Positions 59,744-64,000 of a stretch of 64,000 bases of DNA are shown here, one piece after another (position 1 is the stretch's first letter; each line of letters starts with the position of its first letter). Below the pieces are notes generated by a model, which worked only from the letters and a program-made list of their open reading frames with translations, was not told the origin of the DNA and did no database searches. The translations under genes and the position numbers were made by a program. The DNA is from Spirochaetota bacterium (GTDB lineage: Bacteria > Spirochaetota > UBA4802 > UBA5550). The DNA is taken from contig JAFGBT010000003.1 in the NCBI GenBank assembly GCA_016933025.1, positions 1 to 64,000 of the forward strand, in the 5' to 3' direction.

Positions 59744-61075
59744 TCAGCTGTCGTATCTTTTCCTCATTTCCTGTTGCGCGAGATTGATGATGAACTGGTC
59801 GAGAAGCACCACGGCCATGAAGGCCTCTGCAACCGGCCAGACGCGGGAGACGATCGTCGGGTCTCTTCGGGTAACAGCGGCAAGCTCGGCGTCGGTGTGC
59901 GATACCTTGTCGATTGTTTTTTGGGGCTTCGCGATTGTTGGTGTCGGCTTGATCGCAAGTCGGACGACAATATCCTGGCCCGTGGTCAGGCCGCCGGTTA
60001 TCCCGCCGCTGTTGTTGCCGGAGAATGCGACCTGGCCGTCTTGCATGAACATCTGATCGTTGTTCTGGCTCCCGGTCATGTCCTTGACGGCACGGCCCGC
60101 TCCGATTTCCACCGACTTGACGGTACCGATGCTCATCATACGTCCGAGCTCGCCGTCGAGTTTTTTGAAGACCGGCTCACCAATGCCGGCAGGGACGCCC
60201 CTGGCAATAACCTCAACGATGCCGCCGCTTGAATCACCGCTGTCGCGTACGGCGAGTATTCTGTCATACATGGCGCGAGCGCTTTCAAGGTGGGGGCAGT
60301 TCAGTACGGGATGGAGCCCTTTTTCAGCAAGCGCCGCAATTTCACGGTCAGTAAGCGGTTGACGTTTGATTTCAGGGACCATTTTTTCAATTTCGGCAAG
60401 CACGGCCATTTTTTCCAGAAAACGCATCCCGGGCCGGATGCGTCCCTCACGGTAGACGAGATGGTACACGGGATCCATGTCCCTGCGAATTTCCTTGAAG
60501 GTCCTGACTCTGGCTGCGATGGTATCGGAGTCCATTGCTTCCATGGCGACGCCCGCTGCTTCGCGGACAAACCCGAATATCGTGATACCATGATCGGCGA
60601 GAATTTTTTTCGCCACGGTGCCGGCCGCGACGATGGTCGAGGTATAGCGGCCGCTGAAAATGCCGGCACCGATCGAATCGTCCCACTGTCCATATTTTTG
60701 GTGCGAGGCGTACGAGGCGTGGCCCGGCCGCGGGGTCCGGTTGGTTGAGCGGTACTGTTCTATGTGCTCGAAATGCCTGTCAAGGTTAGGAATAAGAATT
60801 GTCATGGGCGTGCCGTTGGTATGGCCTTCATTGGTAAACCCGGTCATGGTATCTGCGGCGTTAACCCCCGTGTAGATAACCGGGATGTCCGGCTCCCGGC
60901 GGGGAGATGAAAGCTCGCCCTGGCCCGGCTTCCGCTGAAGGAGGTCGAAGTAAATTTCATCTTCCTGAACACGCAGGCCGGCAGGAATCCCCTGCAGGGT
61001 GACGGCAAGGCCTTCCTGGTATGATCCGCCCGAGACGGTTACCTGGAAGAAGGTGCCATATGTGCATCCGATCAT
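59744..61075 (-). CDS. aroC: Chorismate synthase (divergent)
   Basis: AroC makes chorismate from EPSP using reduced FMN. The start GCTYGTFFQVTVSG resembles the usual GxxFGxxF, and TPRPGHASYASHQKYG and FSGNNSGGITGGLTTG match the family. The core segment DSIGAGIFSGRYTSTIVAAGTVAKKIL differs from the common RSSARETA form but resembles the FSGR-type variant known in some anaerobes. At 443 aa it is longer than the usual 360-400 aa. It lies 23 bp before ribF on the same strand. The identification is secure by overall motifs, the catalytic equivalence less so. Confidence 0.9.
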   Translation of the reverse strand: MIGCTYGTFFQVTVSGGSYQEGLAVTLQGIPAGLRVQEDEIYFDLLQRKPGQGELSSPRREPDIPVIYTGVNAADTMTGFTNEGHTNGTPMTILIPNLDRHFEHIEQYRSTNRTPRPGHASYASHQKYGQWDDSIGAGIFSGRYTSTIVAAGTVAKKILADHGITIFGFVREAAGVAMEAMDSDTIAARVRTFKEIRRDMDPVYHLVYREGRIRPGMRFLEKMAVLAEIEKMVPEIKRQPLTDREIAALAEKGLHPVLNCPHLESARAMYDRILAVRDSGDSSGGIVEVIARGVPAGIGEPVFKKLDGELGRMMSIGTVKSVEIGAGRAVKDMTGSQNNDQMFMQDGQVAFSGNNSGGITGGLTTGQDIVVRLAIKPTPTIAKPQKTIDKVSHTDAELAAVTRRDPTIVSRVWPVAEAFMAVVLLDQFIINLAQQEMRKRYDS

Positions 61076-61184
61076 GGATGGTACCTCGTTACGAAATGAT
61101 TCTCAGACACATATGAATTGATTTGAATCATGTCAAGTTTTTAATGAATGGAATCGATGCAGGATCGCATTTACGAAACAATTG

Positions 61185-62156
61185 TTATCGGTCGTATTCT
61201 GGCCGGGGAACCCAGACGCGCCGCCTTGTATGCTCGTCGAATGAAACAATATATGAAGCGGAAAGGCTGAAACCGTAATTATTATCGATGCTTTTATCGA
61301 GGATGAAAACGCCCTGATCGGATGATTTTTGCATATAGCCAAGAATGCGGTAATATCCGCATAGGACAATGGATGTGTTGATTACCGGGATGTCAGCCCT
61401 CACCGCAAGGGATGTATTGCAGCCCAGAGCGTAATACCGGGCAGTCGGGATTTTTGACATCAGGAAGTCGGGGCCATACGCGCCCCATGAGTTCCTGTAT
61501 TCGCCTGTTTCCATTCCCGATTGGAAGGTTCCGGACAGGCTGAACAGCATCGCGAATATGCTTGATAGCTTCGCTGTGAAATTAACGCCGACTTCTGGCG
61601 TGAAGTTCAGAGTCTGGCCCTCCATTTTGGTATGAAATAACTCATACTTTTCGAAATCCATGTGCCTGTACCGGTAGGTGTGTTTCAGGAGCTCGAAACG
61701 GAGTCCTGCGAATAGTTTTAAAAAGTCAAAGAAATAGTATCCAAGAGTGACGTATACGTCGTGGTGTTTGATATCGATATCAATTCTCCGGAAGGCCTGA
61801 TATGGGAATAGAATAGTATTCCCCCCGCTGACAGAACAGGTGGCGTAATGATAAGAAGGGGACAGTTCCCATTGGCGCAGGAACTTCATGGCAATATCGG
61901 GGCCGTATTTTATTTCACGCAAAGAAGGGTATCGTGGCGCGTGCCTGTCGATGATCTTGTTGAATTCAGGGTGATAGATGAGGAGGGTTCCGTTGCTCCA
62001 GTACGGGTTCCACCAGTTGAACAATACGCTGCCGCCGATGCGTATCTCCATAGCGCCCGCCGCCTGGGAGAATGCGGCTACCAGTGCAGCGGCGGCGATA
62101 ATTAATCGTATATTTCTCAAAACAGGTTCCCCGTCGAGCGATACGATGAGCCTCAT
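61185..62156 (-). CDS. Putative outer-membrane beta-barrel protein
   Basis: A 323-aa protein with a signal peptide (NIRLIIAAAALVAAFSQAAGA, cleavage near residue 36). The mature part has alternating aromatic/hydrophobic strands (SVLFNWWNPYW, DVYVTLGYYFFDFLKLFAGLRF, GQTLNFTPEVGVNFTAKL, SIVLCGYYRILGY) and a C-terminus GFSLSASYIVSF...VWVPRPEYDR. This fits an outer-membrane barrel, although the last residue is not Phe. I recognise no family. A terminator between it and the FecR gene indicates separate transcripts. Confidence 0.7.
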   Translation of the reverse strand: MRLIVSLDGEPVLRNIRLIIAAAALVAAFSQAAGAMEIRIGGSVLFNWWNPYWSNGTLLIYHPEFNKIIDRHAPRYPSLREIKYGPDIAMKFLRQWELSPSYHYATCSVSGGNTILFPYQAFRRIDIDIKHHDVYVTLGYYFFDFLKLFAGLRFELLKHTYRYRHMDFEKYELFHTKMEGQTLNFTPEVGVNFTAKLSSIFAMLFSLSGTFQSGMETGEYRNSWGAYGPDFLMSKIPTARYYALGCNTSLAVRADIPVINTSIVLCGYYRILGYMQKSSDQGVFILDKSIDNNYGFSLSASYIVSFDEHTRRRVWVPRPEYDR

Positions 62157-62282
62157 GAGCGATTAGCCGGAAATTGCGCCGGAATAAATCGCACTCCCCG
62201 ATTTTTCCATTTTTCGGAATAAATAATCAACTGATTTTTTAAGTAAGGTCCGATTTTTTGATCGGATAAATTATTAAATAAG

Positions 62283-62310
62283 AAAAGGCTGTCATAAGGG
62301 ACAGCCTTTT
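62283..62310 (-). terminator. Rho-independent terminator of the FecR-domain gene
   Basis: AAAAGGCTGTC (62283-62293) pairs with GACAGCCTTTT (62300-62310) around a 6-nt loop: an 11-bp stem. Read on the minus strand, the stem is followed by TTCTTATTTAATAA, so it should end transcription of the gene at 62337. Its right arm also runs into T residues on the plus strand. Confidence 0.88.
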
Positions 62311-62336
62311 CTTCCCGGAAGGTGCTGAAACGGTTG

Positions 62337-63308
62337 TTACAATGTCTGGATATTGGCCGGAACGGTCGACGATCTCTCTTTCTTGCCTTCTTTTTTTTCT
62401 TTCTCCTTCTGGATTTTTTCATTTTCGAGCTTTTCTTTCTCAAGCGTTTCCTTTTCGAGTTTCTGCTTTTCCTGCTCGACCCGTTCCCGTGCCAGTCTCG
62501 CCTGTTCTATCCGTTTTAATTCCCTCTGTCGCTTGAGAGCCTCTTCTTTCTCTTTCTTTTCGGCTTCCCGTGCAGCTTCCTCGTTCTTTTTGGCTTCAAG
62601 CACTTTCTCTTTTATTTCGTTTTTAGCGTCATCATCCAGCTTCTCGATAAGCTCTATTCGCACGTCCTGTATTTCTTCCCTGATTTCCTTAATTTCTTCC
62701 GATTTGAGAGCAGTTACCTCGATATCCATTTTCTCTTTCACTGACATTTCAGCAATTTGAAGGTTGACGGTGGCGGTTTGATTGGTCTCAACAATTTTTT
62801 CAACATCGGTGACCACTTTATCGTCCTGAACAGGGTTAAGTTTTACACTGCCGTTGATGACGTCGAGTTTTGATTCAGTTTTTAATGCTGTTATGCGAAA
62901 ACTCGTGCCGCGGACCGAAGCGACGGCTGTCGGCGTTTTTACGCGGAATGACCCCTTTTCCAGCTTGGAGAGAGTAATGTACATTTTACCCCTATCCATG
63001 TCCATTTGCATGTCATTGCTTGTCGCGTCAATGAGCGATGCAATGGTTATAACGGAATCCGGCTGGATACGTATCAAACCGCTTGTACCGAAGAGTATAT
63101 CGGTCATGGAAAGCTTGTCGGTTTTAATCGTGTCGCCTATGGTAAGAAGATCGCCGACCTCGGGTTTTTTTACGATTCCCTCGGCCATAATCCTGACGTT
63201 CCCGATTATGCTGTAAATTTTAATGGAAAACTTGCTATCCTCCTTTTTGCATGTTGTGAGGGATAATGCTGCAAGAAGGGTCAGGCTACAAATAAAAAAC
63301 TTTTTCAT
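62337..63308 (-). CDS. FecR-domain lipoprotein with long charged coiled coil
   Basis: A 323-aa lipoprotein. GGAGG lies 5 nt before the ATG at 63308, so this start is chosen over the upstream ATG at 63332. The signal ends in SLTTC (Cys about residue 20). A FecR domain follows (about 30-140: IIGNVRIMAEG, VGDLLTIGDTIKTD, IRIQPDSVITI, SFRVKTPTAVASVRGTSFRI). Residues about 190-310 are almost entirely Glu, Lys and Arg in long helices (KEKEEALKRQRELKRIEQARLA) and would form a coiled coil. Such proteins occur in spirochaete envelopes. The role is unknown. Confidence 0.85.
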   Translation of the reverse strand: MKKFFICSLTLLAALSLTTCKKEDSKFSIKIYSIIGNVRIMAEGIVKKPEVGDLLTIGDTIKTDKLSMTDILFGTSGLIRIQPDSVITIASLIDATSNDMQMDMDRGKMYITLSKLEKGSFRVKTPTAVASVRGTSFRITALKTESKLDVINGSVKLNPVQDDKVVTDVEKIVETNQTATVNLQIAEMSVKEKMDIEVTALKSEEIKEIREEIQDVRIELIEKLDDDAKNEIKEKVLEAKKNEEAAREAEKKEKEEALKRQRELKRIEQARLARERVEQEKQKLEKETLEKEKLENEKIQKEKEKKEGKKERSSTVPANIQTL

Positions 63309-63479
63309 ACATTCCTCCGCTTCAGGATACATTTGGTAATGATTAGCAACGAACGATGATTTAGAGTTCGGTATAATTGAGTATGAAAAGTCTATGATAA
63401 ATTTAACAATAAATATAAATATGTCAAATAATTTATAACACCCGGGCGGTATATCCTTCGGGTTAGCAGCGTGATTTTG

Positions 63480-64000
63480 CTATTTTTGTCTATTCTTCAT
63501 GGAAAAGTAGGTTTTTTTGATTAATGCATACAGTGCTGGACGTGCAATTTTCTTCAGGAAAAACGACTGTAGCTTTCCATATATGCCGGGCGTTACGCGC
63601 AATGATCCCCTGAACATGGCCGATAATCCGATCTCCGCACAAGAATCTGATGAAAGAAGGGTATATTGAATCACCGGTGGAATATAGACCCTGTTGGCAG
63701 CAAAAAAATTTGTCCTGATTCCTCCCGGTGTCATGCAGGTGACCCGAACGTTGTGCTCTTTCCATTCGCAATGGAGCGCCTCTGAAAGAGCGAGAATATA
63801 CCTTTTGGTGGGGCCGTACGTCAGGGACGCGGGATCGAGAAACTCAGCGTTGATCGATGAAACGTTCAGGATATACCCCCGCTTCCTGTCTGTCATGGCT
63901 CTGCCGAAAAGAAAGCAGAGTTTGGTGAGCGAGGTCACATGAAGGTTCACGACATTTTCTATAGAAACGATATCGTTCATCTCGCGGTCGATATTGACGA
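63480..64000 (-). CDS. SDR family protein, cut by the window edge
   Basis: The first codons lie beyond base 64000; the frame stays open to the edge (VNIDREMNDIVSIENVVNLH). The visible part has GYILNVSSINAEF, LTYGPTKRYILALSEAL with the catalytic Tyr-Lys pair (YGPTK), and VRVTCMTPGGIRTNFF, the classic SDR C-terminal half. The C-terminal tail is longer than usual and basic. Its cofactor motif and exact start cannot be seen. It ends 171 bp from the FecR gene start. Confidence 0.85.
   Translation of the reverse strand, partial: VNIDREMNDIVSIENVVNLHVTSLTKLCFLFGRAMTDRKRGYILNVSSINAEFLDPASLTYGPTKRYILALSEALHCEWKEHNVRVTCMTPGGIRTNFFAANRVYIPPVIQYTLLSSDSCAEIGLSAMFRGSLRVTPGIYGKLQSFFLKKIARPALYALIKKTYFSMKNRQK

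Overview
The window (about 50% G+C by eye, gene-dense, intergenic gaps mostly short) looks like chromosomal DNA of a free-living, diderm, chemotactic bacterium, most probably a member of the Spirochaetota. The best lineage clue is the gene at 27122-28594, which has the architecture of the spirochaete-restricted radical SAM family called spiro-SPASM. A 7TM-DISM receptor fused to an AraC output domain, FecR-type and TPR lipoproteins, CimA and CheD fit that placement. An outer membrane is implied by a TonB-dependent receptor, a SurA-like chaperone, DsbD and several lipoproteins. No phage, IS element, CRISPR array or rRNA was seen.

Layout. 1-10.2 kb: tRNA-Lys and tRNA-Glu with a terminator, then a SEC-C methionine aminopeptidase, an amino acid permease, DsbD, purD (minus strand) and a TonB-dependent receptor followed by two paralogous lipoproteins. 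10.2-10.75 kb is the only long gap; it is AT-rich and carries a 23-codon ORF for a possible one-helix membrane peptide with a strong Shine-Dalgarno sequence. 10.8-25.4 kb: RluA-type pseudouridine synthase, DUF4416 protein, a minus-strand run of chemoreceptor, RtcB RNA ligase and archease, then an aminotransferase, pyruvate phosphate dikinase, rhomboid protease, hydrolases and a MORN lipoprotein. 25.4-33.3 kb (minus strand): PseG-like protein, SpsF-like nucleotidyltransferase, spiro-SPASM, SurA-like isomerase, citramalate synthase and EtfBA.

33.3-45.8 kb is the most interesting segment: an acyl-CoA catabolic island. EtfBA and an SDR gene diverge from a region with a palindromic operator (core CGAACGTTCG). 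The plus-strand genes are SDR, histidine-phosphatase-like protein, acyl-CoA dehydrogenase 1, TetR 1, APH-type kinase, SDR 2, DUF362 protein, FAD oxidoreductase, a second copy of the same operator, acyl-CoA dehydrogenase 2, TetR 2 and a CoA-transferase. The two dehydrogenase-TetR pairs are paralogous modules. A kinase beside ACAD10/11-like dehydrogenases suggests catabolism of hydroxy-acids through a phosphorylated acyl-CoA, with electrons leaving through EtfBA.

46-64 kb: smpB, a small acidic/basic protein, a minus-strand cheD-HDOD-zinc ribbon-methyltransferase run with a good promoter, an orphan protein, the 7TM-DISM/GAF/AraC regulator, a TPR protein with an Mrr-like C-terminal domain, purE-guaA, a response regulator, ogt, ribF, aroC, an outer-membrane-like protein, a FecR lipoprotein and an SDR gene cut by the window edge. 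All functions are read from sequence motifs and remembered families; no database search was run.
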